From Desulfotomaculaceae bacterium (GTDB lineage: Bacteria > Bacillota > Desulfotomaculia > Desulfotomaculales > Pelotomaculaceae), in the NCBI GenBank assembly GCA_028704035.1, contig JAQVLS010000067.1:1-7703 (forward strand): 7,703 nt of DNA, given 5' to 3'. Shown here one piece after another: positions 1 through 6,352 of the stretch. The position numbers were made by a program, and so were the translations under genes. The notes under the pieces were generated by a model that searched no databases, was not told the DNA's origin, and saw nothing but the letters and a program-made list of their open reading frames with translations. Positions within the stretch are counted from its first letter, which is position 1. Every line of letters begins with the position of its first letter.

Positions 1-459
1 GGGTTTGCAGGTTATATCCCCGGTCAAATCATTCAGCTGCTGCACCAGTTTTTTCTCGTTATATATGGCAGCAGTCTGCATTGAAAGACCTTTCTTTTCA
101 ATTTGTTTTCTTTCCTGCCAGCGCTTAAGCGGCGAGCCCTCTTTCCCCACCTTGAGCGCTTTCGTTATCACAGCTTCCTTGTCCAGTTCAAAGCCCAATT
201 CATTTAACAGGGGCGCGGCGCTCCAGTTTTGATAGCGCAGGACTACCCTTTTCGCGCGCAGATCCTTTTCTATTTCTGAAAGCCTGGCCAGTCCTTCTTC
301 ATTGTTTAATCCGCCCAGGTCTTTACCCATGAACTCAACACCGGGACAGATCTTCTCTGCGGGCGCCGCAAAAAACCCCGAGCTTAACATTGCCAGCGGC
401 AGGATAATAATAATTGCAGCAATAATAATTATAGCCAGGCTGGAGGCTTTAACCCGCAT
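1..459 (-). CDS. VanW family protein with YoaR-like putative peptidoglycan-binding domain, N-terminal part
   Basis: This is the first 153 codons of a gene that runs off the left edge, so the C-terminal VanW domain is not in the window. The ATG is preceded directly by an in-frame TAA, so no earlier start is possible; a weak AGGGTG ribosome site lies just upstream. Residues about 8-26 form one very hydrophobic, isoleucine-rich segment, a signal peptide or membrane anchor, placing the protein outside the membrane. After it comes GVEFMGKDLGG (about 41-51) and then a KVGKEGSPLKRW stretch (about 106-117); both fit the YoaR-type (PG_binding_4) repeats that precede VanW domains in Firmicutes. The biochemical role of the family is poorly known; an envelope function is inferred. 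It follows the DUF1292 gene but lies behind a terminator, and no promoter of its own is evident. Confidence 0.75.
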   Translation of the reverse strand, partial: MRVKASSLAIIIIAAIIIILPLAMLSSGFFAAPAEKICPGVEFMGKDLGGLNNEEGLARLSEIEKDLRAKRVVLRYQNWSAAPLLNELGFELDKEAVITKALKVGKEGSPLKRWQERKQIEKKGLSMQTAAIYNEKKLVQQLNDLTGDITCKP

Positions 460-481
460 TTATTCACACCCTTTAATCGCG

Positions 482-513
482 AAAAAAGCCGGCCTGTAGG
501 TAACTACAACCAG
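482..513 (-). terminator. Rho-independent terminator after the DUF1292 gene
   Basis: Read on the minus strand, GCTGG-T-TGTAG, loop TTAC, CTACA-GG-CCGGC forms two 5-bp helices separated by a small internal loop, followed at once by TTTTTT (482-487). It lies 18 bp past the DUF1292 stop and 22 bp before the VanW-family start, so it should separate those two genes or set their ratio by partial read-through. Confidence 0.7.
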
Positions 514-531
514 CTAATTGCCCTTTTTTAC

Positions 532-798
532 TTATTTATCTTCATCATCATTTTCGATCAAATCCTCGTAGGCGCATGCAACTTTTTCCCATTCCTCGTC
601 ATCTTCGATATCCACCAGTAAATCATTGCCTTCTTCGTCCTTGGCTAATTTTAATATAATGGCTTCATTATCTGCCTCATCGGCCGGCAGTAATATCGCA
701 TATTCGGCTTCGTCCACCTCAATAACTTCGATCAGTGTAAAGTCGTGCTCTTCTCCTTCTTCGTCTACCAGCGTTACAATTTCATCAGGTTCAGTCAA
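532..798 (-). CDS. DUF1292 (YrzB-like) small acidic protein
   Basis: An 88-residue, strongly acidic cytosolic protein matching the DUF1292/YrzB family, found in Firmicutes next to ruvX and ireB. The opening EIVTLVDEEGEEHDF, the central ILLPADEAD and the segment DEEWEKVACAYED are family-typical; the tail is a run of Glu/Asp. Function is unknown. The start is TTG: GAGGGG at 805-810 sits 6 nt upstream, ideal spacing, and no ATG is available near the conserved N-terminus. It has its own near-consensus promoter at 831-859 and a terminator 18 bp after its stop, so it can be expressed as a single-gene unit although it lies 75 bp behind ruvX in the same direction. Confidence 0.9.
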   Translation of the reverse strand: MTEPDEIVTLVDEEGEEHDFTLIEVIEVDEAEYAILLPADEADNEAIILKLAKDEEGNDLLVDIEDDEEWEKVACAYEDLIENDDEDK

Positions 799-830
799 TT
801 TGATCCCCTCTTCTCGTGTTTATTGAAAAA

Positions 831-859
831 ATTCTATCTAAAAAAAGTTATCCTGTCAA
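831..859 (-). promoter_or_regulatory. Sigma-A promoter of the DUF1292 gene
   Basis: On the minus strand there is a perfect -35 TTGACA (854-859), a 17-bp spacer (837-853) and a -10 TAGAAT (831-836), five of six matches to consensus. The spacer holds a run of seven T. The predicted start near 825 leaves a leader of about 26 nt containing the GAGGGG ribosome site. The -35 begins 15 bp after the ruvX stop. Confidence 0.8.
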
Positions 860-873
860 GCTATTAACTTATA

Positions 874-1293
874 TTAGCGCTTCGGCCTGGCGTCCAGATA
901 GTTTTGCAGGATCAAAACGGCTGCCATTTTGTCAATGACCTGCCGCCGCCTGGCCCTTTTTATGTCCGCTTTAATCAGCAGCCTTTCCGCCTGGACCGTT
1001 GTCAGCCTTTCGTCCCATAGTTCCACAGGCAGGCCCAGCGCGCCGGCCAGCCGGCCTGCGAAGGCGCGGGCTTTTTCTGCACGCGGCCCCGCACTGCCGT
1101 CCATGTTCAGCGGCAGGCCTACCACAACCTTTTCCACCTCATGCTCTTCCGCTATCTCCCTGATCCGCCTGATATTACTTTTGGCGCCGCCGGCGCCGGC
1201 GATCACGGCTAGGCCCTGCGCTGTCCAACCCAGCGGGTCGGATAGTGCCACGCCTATTCTTTTGTCTCCCAGATCCAATCCCAGTACGCGCAT
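874..1293 (-). CDS. ruvX: RuvX/YqgF family RNase H-fold nuclease (putative pre-16S rRNA nuclease)
   Basis: A 139-residue cytosolic protein of the usual family length. The N-terminus VLGLDLGDKRIGVALSDP carries the acidic catalytic Asp7 of the RNase H fold. Further family motifs are VVGLPLNMDG (57-66), WDERLTT (93-99) with a second acidic pair, and DKMAAVLILQNYL (121-133) with the last acidic residue. E. coli YqgF helps mature the 5' end of 16S rRNA; a Holliday-junction resolvase role has also been proposed for the family. The ATG at 1293 has AAGGTG a short distance upstream. In many Firmicutes ruvX directly follows ireB; here an aldo/keto reductase gene lies between them. A weak promoter and a perfect palindrome sit in the 128-bp gap before it. 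Confidence 0.95.
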   Translation of the reverse strand: MRVLGLDLGDKRIGVALSDPLGWTAQGLAVIAGAGGAKSNIRRIREIAEEHEVEKVVVGLPLNMDGSAGPRAEKARAFAGRLAGALGLPVELWDERLTTVQAERLLIKADIKRARRRQVIDKMAAVLILQNYLDARPKR

Positions 1294-1325
1294 GTTAGGT
1301 CACCTTAATAACAAATTTGCCTGGG

Positions 1326-1341
1326 GCGGCCTGCAGGCCGC
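1326..1341. repeat. Perfect 16-bp GC-rich palindrome in the ruvX leader
   Basis: GCGGCCTGCAGGCCGC is perfectly self-complementary. In RNA it would form a 6-bp G/C stem with a TGCA loop. It lies 32 bp upstream of the ruvX ATG and downstream of the possible ruvX promoter, so it would be in the leader. No U-run follows it on either strand, so it is not a standard intrinsic terminator; a dimeric protein site or an mRNA hairpin are both possible. Confidence 0.6.
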
Positions 1342-1353
1342 TTACCCACAATT

Positions 1354-1382
1354 TTATAAAGCATAATTTCCTATACAGTAAA
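1354..1382 (-). promoter_or_regulatory. Possible sigma-A promoter of ruvX
   Basis: On the minus strand TTTACT (1377-1382) and TTATAA (1354-1359) are 17 bp apart; the -10 could also be TATAAA at 1353-1358 with 18 bp. It lies in the 128-bp gap between the aldo/keto reductase and ruvX. The match to consensus is only moderate, but the gap is long for an operon and the placement is sensible. Confidence 0.35.
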
Positions 1383-1421
1383 AAAGCCGGGAATGCAGGT
1401 TGCGCAGTAAATAAATCCATA

Positions 1422-2369
1422 TCAGATCACCTTGATGCAGAAGTCGGGGCAGACAGCGCCGCAATAACCGCAGAGGACGCAAAGGTCTTTGTCCACCCTG
1501 GCCTTGCCGTCTATAATGGACAGCGCCCCGGCCCGGCATCTTTTTGTGCAAAGCCCGCAGCCGAGGCACCATTCATCAATATGAAGGTGCCTGGTCTGGC
1601 GCCTGACAGTCGATTTTAAATTTTCCGGTATTTCTTCCCCACTAAATAGCAGGGTATTATAGGCCACTTCATGTACTGTACTCATCCCTACCGCCACTGC
1701 GGATATTTCCGGAATGGAGAGCACAAAATCAAAAGCCTGCTCCGGCCGGTCGAGTAAATTACCGCCGCCCAAGGCTTTCATGGCATAGATCCCCTTGCCC
1801 GCGCCGGCGGCCGTCCTGATGGCAGCCAGCATATTTTCCCTGGTCCCATCCGCTATCCCTATTCCCGCATAATTGATCAGGGGGTGGATTACGTCGATTT
1901 CCGGCACTGCTGCGGCGGCCATTACCCCCGCCACATGGTGAGTGGATAAACCGGCGGCGCGGATCAGCCCTTTTTCCTTAGCCTGCAGGAGGTATTCATA
2001 GGCCTCCCAGTGGCCTTTAATGGTCAAGGCCGACTCCTGTTCATGGAGCATAAAAATGTCTATGTAATCCCTCCCCAACTCTGTGAGCGCTTTTTCCACG
2101 CTCTGCTGCATATCTTGCCGGGTGTAAGCGTAACATTTCGAACAAATCACCACATCGTGCGCAAATCCGCGCAGAGCCTCACGGATATAGGGATAAGTCC
2201 GGTAAAACTCGGCCGTGTCGATAAAGTTCACGCCGCTTTCCAGCGCTTTGCGGAGCACAGCGGCCCCTTCCCGCACAGGCAGGTTGGCCTGGAGAGGACC
2301 GATTGTCAGAGCGCCAAAGCAAAGACGGGAAACCAAAATGCCGGTCTGCCCGAGAAACCTGTACTGCAA
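1422..2369 (-). CDS. Aldo/keto reductase with C-terminal 2x[4Fe-4S] ferredoxin domain
   Basis: A 315-residue cytosolic oxidoreductase. Residues 1-245 are an aldo/keto reductase barrel: MQYRFLGQTG start, the catalytic tetrad visible as Asp51 and Tyr56 (FIDTAEFY), Lys78 (CSK) and His109 (FMLHE). Residues about 264-315 are a bacterial-type ferredoxin domain with two Cys clusters, C268-C271-C274-C278 and C297-C300-C303-C307, each CX2CX2CX3C, suited to two [4Fe-4S] clusters. Such fusions are common in anaerobes and suggest electron transfer between ferredoxin and an NAD(P)H-linked carbonyl reaction; the substrate is unknown. The start is TTG with AGGAG at 2381-2385, 11 nt upstream. It begins 24 bp after the ireB stop, so the two are probably cotranscribed. 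Confidence 0.9.
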   Translation of the reverse strand: MQYRFLGQTGILVSRLCFGALTIGPLQANLPVREGAAVLRKALESGVNFIDTAEFYRTYPYIREALRGFAHDVVICSKCYAYTRQDMQQSVEKALTELGRDYIDIFMLHEQESALTIKGHWEAYEYLLQAKEKGLIRAAGLSTHHVAGVMAAAAVPEIDVIHPLINYAGIGIADGTRENMLAAIRTAAGAGKGIYAMKALGGGNLLDRPEQAFDFVLSIPEISAVAVGMSTVHEVAYNTLLFSGEEIPENLKSTVRRQTRHLHIDEWCLGCGLCTKRCRAGALSIIDGKARVDKDLCVLCGYCGAVCPDFCIKVI

Positions 2370-2393
2370 CTGAGCGACAACTCCTAGCTATAA

Positions 2394-2654
2394 TTATTCC
2401 TGCTTGAGATAACTTTTAACCAGTTCTTCCAGTAATTCATCCCGTTCCAGCTGGCGGATCAGGTTCCTGGCGTCGCCGTGGCTGGTAATATAAGCCGGGT
2501 CCCCGGACAGCAGGTAGCCTACCAGCTGGTTGATCGGGTTATACCCTTTTTCAATGAGAGAGTTATAGACCTGGAGTAGAATGTCCCGGGCCTGTTTAAC
2601 TTCATCGGCCTGCACCTTGAACATCATTGTCTTATCTGAAAAATCCGAAGGCAT
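2394..2654 (-). CDS. ireB: IreB family regulatory phosphoprotein (DUF965/YrzL)
   Basis: An 86-residue protein of standard IreB length. The core [20 protein letters not shown] (36-55) and the stretch [18 protein letters not shown] (62-79) are family signatures. In Enterococcus faecalis IreB is a cytosolic dimer phosphorylated near its N-terminus by the PASTA kinase IreK and affects cephalosporin tolerance. Here Ser6 and Thr9 in FSDKT sit where I recall the phospho-threonines of that protein; this alignment is from memory. An AGGAGG site at 2665-2670 lies 10 nt before the ATG. In relatives ireB often follows alaS directly; here a reversed acetyltransferase gene separates them, so ireB needs a promoter in the divergent gap 2655-2819 or read-through from alaS. 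I see no convincing minus-strand promoter there. Confidence 0.95.
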   Translation of the reverse strand: MPSDFSDKTMMFKVQADEVKQARDILLQVYNSLIEKGYNPINQLVGYLLSGDPAYITSHGDARNLIRQLERDELLEELVKSYLKQE

Positions 2655-2731
2655 CTACCGAGAACCTCCTTTTTTTATCTATTCGACTTTTGCTAATAGC
2701 TTTCCTTTGCCAAAAAAGGTTTGTAGAAAGT

Positions 2732-2749
2732 ATCACAACAGAAAGTGAT
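2732..2749. repeat. Short inverted repeat in the divergent ireB/GNAT control region
   Basis: ATCAC (2732-2736) and GTGAT (2745-2749) are complementary arms 8 bp apart, ending 2 bp before the -35 of the GNAT promoter. The arrangement resembles an operator half-site pair, but 5-bp arms arise easily by chance. It does not match the usual ArgR box. Confidence 0.3.
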
Positions 2750-2751
2750 GA

Positions 2752-2780
2752 TTGAGAGGCCTGCCTGACTAATATATAAT
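2752..2780 (+). promoter_or_regulatory. Sigma-A promoter of the GNAT gene
   Basis: TTGAGA (2752-2757), a 17-bp spacer (2758-2774) and a perfect TATAAT (2775-2780). The transcription start is expected near 2787, giving a leader of about 33 nt before the ATG at 2820. Confidence 0.8.
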
Positions 2781-2819
2781 AACATAGTAATTCTATTAAG
2801 AAGGGTGTCGACCTGATAA

Positions 2820-3290
2820 ATGATATTTCGCAAAGCAAAAATTACTGATGTTGAATCGATCCACGCTTTAATAACATATTACGCCGATAGGGGTTTGATG
2901 CTAGCCAGATCGCGTAACATGCTGTATGAAAACCTGCGCGAATTCACCGTCGCGGAAGACCGGGGAAAGGTGATCGGGGCCGGCTCACTGCATGTTACCT
3001 GGAAAGATCTGGCCGAGATCAGAGCCCTGGCTGTGGCGTCCGAATACACGAAAAAAGGAGTCGGACGCGGCCTAGTCGGCAAATTTATCGACGAAACGCG
3101 CGACCTGGCTATACCGCGGCTCTTTGTCCTGACTTACCAGGACGGCTTCTTTGCCAAATACGGTTTTAGAATAATAGAAAAAGATTCCCTGCCGCAAAAA
3201 GTTTGGAGGGAATGTGTTGACTGCCCAAAATTCCCCAATTGCGAGGAAATTGCCATGATTCTAGATATTGCATATAATCAATATGCTTAA
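2820..3290 (+). CDS. GNAT N-acetyltransferase, ArgA-like (possible N-acetylglutamate synthase)
   Basis: A 156-residue single-domain GNAT enzyme. It has the usual N-terminus (FRKAKITDVESI), a central strand pair ending in EIRALAV, the acetyl-CoA pyrophosphate loop KKGVGRG (78-84) and RLFVLTYQDGFFAKYGF (100-116). The layout, including GAGSLHVTWKDLAEIRALAV, resembles the short stand-alone N-acetylglutamate synthases of Actinobacteria and clostridia, which start arginine synthesis from glutamate and acetyl-CoA; that substrate is inferred. The tail ECVDCPKFPNCEE holds Cys132, Cys135 and Cys141, as in clostridial relatives. An in-frame TAA directly precedes the ATG, fixing the start; AAGGGTG lies 12 nt upstream. 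It is the only plus-strand gene and has its own promoter. Its stop TAA overlaps the alaS stop on the other strand. Confidence 0.85.
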   Translation: MIFRKAKITDVESIHALITYYADRGLMLARSRNMLYENLREFTVAEDRGKVIGAGSLHVTWKDLAEIRALAVASEYTKKGVGRGLVGKFIDETRDLAIPRLFVLTYQDGFFAKYGFRIIEKDSLPQKVWRECVDCPKFPNCEEIAMILDIAYNQYA

Positions 3291-5926
3291 TTTTCTTTAA
3301 TCTGTACCGCCACGACCTGGTAGACTTTTTCTATGGCTTCATTCAGGCGGGACGGGTCTTTGCCACCGGCCTGAGCCATTTCGGGCCGGCCGCCCCCGCC
3401 GCCGCCTACCACTGCGGCAATTTCTTTGATCAGTTTGCCGGCGTGCAGTCCGCTTTTCAGCAAATCTTTGGTGACCGCAGCCACAAGGCTCACTTTATCG
3501 CCGGTAGCACTGCCCAGTACGATTACCCCTGATTCGATCTTATCCCGCAGCAGGTCCACCATACCGCGCAGGCTGTCCATATCCGGCGCCGCAGCCTGCC
3601 CGGCCAGCACATTAATCCCTTTAACCTGTTTCACGTGGTCGATCAGGTCATGCACCTGGTATTTAGCCAGTCTGGCCTGGAGTGTTTCGTTCTCGGCTTC
3701 CAGTTCCCAGTTGCTCTCCAACAGGCCCTCCACCCGGCGGACGACTTCGTGCGGCGCTGCCTTTACCAGTCCGGCTATCTCAGCCAGCTGTTCTTCCCGG
3801 TCATGCACATATTGCAGGGCCGACCGGCCCGTAACCGCCTCTATCCGGCGTAGGCCGGAGCCCACGCTGCTTTCCGCCACCAGTTTAAATAAGCCGACTG
3901 CGGCCGTATTCTTCAGGTGAGTACCGCCGCAAAGCTCCAGACTGAAATCACCCATCTTGATCACTCTGACCCGCTCGCCGTATTTTTCACCGAAAAGAGC
4001 CGTCGCGCCCATCGCCCTGGCTTCGTCCACGGAGGTCTCAAAAGCGTCTATGGGCAAGTCGTTTAGAACGGAGTTATTTACTATTTCCTCAACTTGTTTC
4101 AATTCATCAGCGGCTATCGCCGAGTAATGCGTGAAATCGAAGCGCAGCCGGCCTGGTTCCACCAGCGAACCGGCCTGGTTGACATGATCGCCCAGGACCA
4201 TTTTCAGGGCCCTGTGCAGCAGGTGGGTAGCCGAGTGATTGCGGCAGACCGCCGTCCGCCTGGTGGCGTCCACCTCTACCGACACCTGATCGTGCTCGCG
4301 CAATTCGCCTTTTTTGACCCTGCCGCAGTGCACGATCAGATTCTCCACCGGCCTGGTTACTTCGTATATCTCTACCTCCAAAGCAGGAGCGGTCAGGCGC
4401 CCGTGGTCGCCCACCTGTCCGCCTGACTCGGCGTAGCAGGGTGTGACGTCCAGGATGAATTCAATTTGTTCCCCGGCCTGGGCCGATTTTACCCTCTCCC
4501 CGTCTTTCAGAATCCCCGGCACGGCGGCCTTAGCCGCCAGGGTATTGTAGCCGACAAAATTAGTCTCGCCTATTTCTTCACGCAGTTGTTTGTAAAGGTT
4601 ACCTTGCTCCGATATATAATCGGTTTCCTGCCTGGCGCTGCGCGCCCGCTGACGCTGGCCCTCCATAGCCTGGCTGAAACCGTCCGTATCCACTGAAAAG
4701 CCCTGCTCTCCCGCCATTTCCTGCGTCAGTTCCAGGGGAAAACCGTAAGTATCATAAAGTTTAAAAGCGTGCGCGCCTGGTATCACGGCACTGCCCTGCT
4801 TTTTTGCTTCGTCCATCAGCCGGCTCAGCATCTCCGTACCCTGAGCCAGCGTTTCTGAAAAACGCCTCTCTTCGTTGCGGATGACGCTGAGCACGTGGTT
4901 CTGCCGTTCGGCCAGTTCTGGGTAGGCTCCGGCCATCTGGCGCACGACTGCCCCGCTCACCTTGTAGAGAAAGAGCTCCTGAATGCCGAGCAGCCGGCCA
5001 AAACGCGCCGCCCGCCGCAGCAGGCGCCGGATTACGTAACCCCTGCCTTCGTTGGACGGCAGCGCGCCGTCAGTGATGGCAAAGGTAATTGCCCGGCAGT
5101 GGTCCGCGATTACTTTTAAAGCGGTGTCGATCTGGTCTTCCCGTCCGTATACCAGGCCGAACAACCCGGCTGTATAGTCCATAATTTCCCTGAGCAGGTC
5201 GGTGTCAAAGTTTGAAGACACACCCTGGAGCACCGAGGCTACCCGCTCCAGACCAAATCCCGTATCAACGCCCTTGCTAGCCAGTGTTGTGTAATGGCCT
5301 TCTTCATCCCGGAAAAACTGGATAAACACTAAATTCCAGATTTCCAGGTAACGGTCGCATTCGCAGCCGACTGCGCAGCCGGGAGAGCCGCAGCCCCTTT
5401 CCTCGCCCATGTCCACATATATTTCCGAGCACGGGCCGCAGGGTCCCACGCCTATCTCCCAGAAGTTGGTATCCTTGCCCAGCCTGACAATCCGTTCGGC
5501 GGGCAGACCTACGACCTTGTGCCAGATGTCAAAAGCCTCGTCATCATCCAGGTAGATGGTGATCCACAGCTTGTCCGGCGGCAGGTGCAGGTGCCCGGTA
5601 ACGTATTCCCAGGCCCAGGGAATGGCGCGTTCTTTAAAATAATCTCCAAATGAGAAGTTGCCGAGCATTTCAAAAAAGGTATGGTGCCGCGCGGTCCGTC
5701 CGACTGATTCAATATCCGGCGTGCGGATACATTTCTGGCAGGTGGTCACCCGGAGATAGTCCGGTTTGGCCGCGCCTGTAAAAAACGGCTTGAAAGGGAC
5801 CATCCCTGCAGCCGTCCATAAGATACTTGGATCATTTACAGGTATGAGGGAAGCGCTGGGCAGTATTTTATGCCCCTTGCTTGCAAAAAACTGAAGGAAA
5901 CTCTCTCTGATTTCATTACCCGTCAT
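3287..5926 (-). CDS. alaS: Alanyl-tRNA synthetase
   Basis: About 879 residues, full length for bacterial AlaRS, which charges tRNA-Ala in the cytosol and deacylates Ser/Gly-tRNA-Ala. The N-terminal class II catalytic domain shows VGRTARHHTFFEMLGNFSFG (about 75-94) and GPCGPCSEI (161-169), followed by a Cys-rich insert ending CECDRYLEIWN. The editing domain has the zinc ligands HSATH (564-568) and CGGTH (666-670). The C-terminal DHHA1 part carries the glycine run in VVGGGGGGRPEMAQAGGKDPS (about 840-859). The start is TTG (5929) directly followed by ATG (5926); I chose the ATG because the family begins close to MTGNEIR, though the TTG adds only one residue. The ribosome site is weak (AAGG at 5942-5945). 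A consensus promoter lies 43 bp upstream. Its 3' end overlaps the convergent GNAT gene by 4 bp, with no terminator between. Confidence 0.98.
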   Translation of the reverse strand: MTGNEIRESFLQFFASKGHKILPSASLIPVNDPSILWTAAGMVPFKPFFTGAAKPDYLRVTTCQKCIRTPDIESVGRTARHHTFFEMLGNFSFGDYFKERAIPWAWEYVTGHLHLPPDKLWITIYLDDDEAFDIWHKVVGLPAERIVRLGKDTNFWEIGVGPCGPCSEIYVDMGEERGCGSPGCAVGCECDRYLEIWNLVFIQFFRDEEGHYTTLASKGVDTGFGLERVASVLQGVSSNFDTDLLREIMDYTAGLFGLVYGREDQIDTALKVIADHCRAITFAITDGALPSNEGRGYVIRRLLRRAARFGRLLGIQELFLYKVSGAVVRQMAGAYPELAERQNHVLSVIRNEERRFSETLAQGTEMLSRLMDEAKKQGSAVIPGAHAFKLYDTYGFPLELTQEMAGEQGFSVDTDGFSQAMEGQRQRARSARQETDYISEQGNLYKQLREEIGETNFVGYNTLAAKAAVPGILKDGERVKSAQAGEQIEFILDVTPCYAESGGQVGDHGRLTAPALEVEIYEVTRPVENLIVHCGRVKKGELREHDQVSVEVDATRRTAVCRNHSATHLLHRALKMVLGDHVNQAGSLVEPGRLRFDFTHYSAIAADELKQVEEIVNNSVLNDLPIDAFETSVDEARAMGATALFGEKYGERVRVIKMGDFSLELCGGTHLKNTAAVGLFKLVAESSVGSGLRRIEAVTGRSALQYVHDREEQLAEIAGLVKAAPHEVVRRVEGLLESNWELEAENETLQARLAKYQVHDLIDHVKQVKGINVLAGQAAAPDMDSLRGMVDLLRDKIESGVIVLGSATGDKVSLVAAVTKDLLKSGLHAGKLIKEIAAVVGGGGGGRPEMAQAGGKDPSRLNEAIEKVYQVVAVQIKEN

Positions 5927-5968
5927 CAATTGTAAAACCAGCCTTTTTTTCTATATTTTCGCGTAATA

Positions 5969-5997
5969 ATTATACAAAATGTTCCTGTAAAGGTCAA
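5969..5997 (-). promoter_or_regulatory. Sigma-A promoter of alaS
   Basis: On the minus strand TTGACC (5992-5997), a 17-bp spacer (5975-5991) and a perfect TATAAT (5969-5974). Transcription should start near 5962, leaving a leader of only about 36 nt. That is far too short for a T-box, so alaS is not attenuated by a leader from this promoter. Confidence 0.85.
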
Positions 5998-6033
5998 ACA
6001 AATTAGAACGGTGCCAGGGGGACGGTATAAATA

Positions 6034-6096
6034 GATGCTAATTAAAAATATGCCTGAGTGCTGGGGGTTTGACCGAGCCCCGCAATTTTTAGCATC
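6034..6096. repeat. Long rod-like inverted repeat upstream of the alaS promoter
   Basis: GATGCTA (6034-6040) plus AAAAT (6045-6049) pairs with ATTTTTAGCATC (6085-6096): 12 bp with one 4-nt bulge. Inside it TGC-T-GGGG (6059-6066) pairs with CCCC-GCA (6078-6084) around an 11-nt loop. Read on the plus strand the inner G/C hairpin is followed at once by ATTTTT, like an intrinsic terminator, which would stop plus-strand transcripts before they run antisense into alaS. The outer arms make it larger than an ordinary terminator. It ends 36 bp upstream of the alaS -35. Confidence 0.6.
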
Positions 6097-6118
6097 GAGT
6101 ATGGCAAGGAAAATAATG

Positions 6119-6143
6119 GACAGAGTGGGGCGCACTCCCTGTA
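6119..6143. repeat. Small hairpin, GAGTG/CACTC
   Basis: GAGTG (6123-6127) and CACTC (6133-6137) are perfect arms around a 5-nt loop, with an outer ACA/TGT extension across a small bulge. It lies between the rod-like stem and the IS605-like segment. No function can be assigned. Confidence 0.3.
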
Positions 6144-6238
6144 CGTGAGCGTGCGGACAAACACATCTGATGAAGATAGAAGTTTTTTATCGAAAAATAC
6201 CGTAAAGCCCCGGATTCATCCGTGGGGATATAAGGCAC

Positions 6239-6265
6239 ACCGGGCGAAAACCCGGTAACTTTTTA
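6239..6265 (+). terminator. Terminator-like hairpin inside the IS605-like segment
   Basis: ACCGGG (6239-6244), loop CGAAAA, CCCGGT (6251-6256), then AAC and TTTTT (6260-6264 region) on the plus strand. The shape fits an intrinsic terminator, but no plus-strand gene precedes it, so it may instead be a structural part of the element. Confidence 0.35.
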
Positions 6266-6289
6266 TAAGACGAACAAACGTACTATAAT
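6262..6289 (+). promoter_or_regulatory. Possible plus-strand promoter for the folded RNA segment
   Basis: A perfect TATAAT (6284-6289) with TTTATA (6262-6267) 16 bp upstream, four of six matches to the -35 consensus. It would start transcription near 6296 and read through the folded segment at 6353-6488. A second TATAAT (6312-6317) lacks a -35. AT-rich intergenic DNA gives such matches by chance. Confidence 0.3.
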
Positions 6290-6352
6290 TATACGGGTTT
6301 GTACTGTGTAATATAATTTCTGCAACTGTGCTAGATGGCAGTAGTCTACCAA

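Noticed and set aside
401..436. AT-rich ATA/ATT triplet run, possible microsatellite
   Set aside because: It encodes the isoleucine-rich membrane segment of the VanW-family protein, so codon repetition explains it.
1354..1572. Small frames overlapping the ferredoxin end of the AKR gene on both strands
   Set aside because: They are other-frame readings of a clearly conserved gene.
2632..2838. 68-codon minus-strand frame across the ireB/GNAT gap
   Set aside because: It overlaps the start of ireB in another frame and covers the divergent control region; composition does not look coding.
3426..5119. Several plus-strand frames opposite alaS
   Set aside because: Antisense shadows of a full-length conserved synthetase; none has a recognisable domain or ribosome site.
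5926..6135. 69-codon minus-strand reading frame upstream of alaS
   Set aside because: It runs through the alaS promoter and the rod-like stem, has no family resemblance and no ribosome site.
5930..6200. T-box leader for alaS
   Set aside because: No AGGGTGG-type T-box sequence is seen on the minus strand and the promoter at 5969-5997 leaves only about 36 nt of leader.
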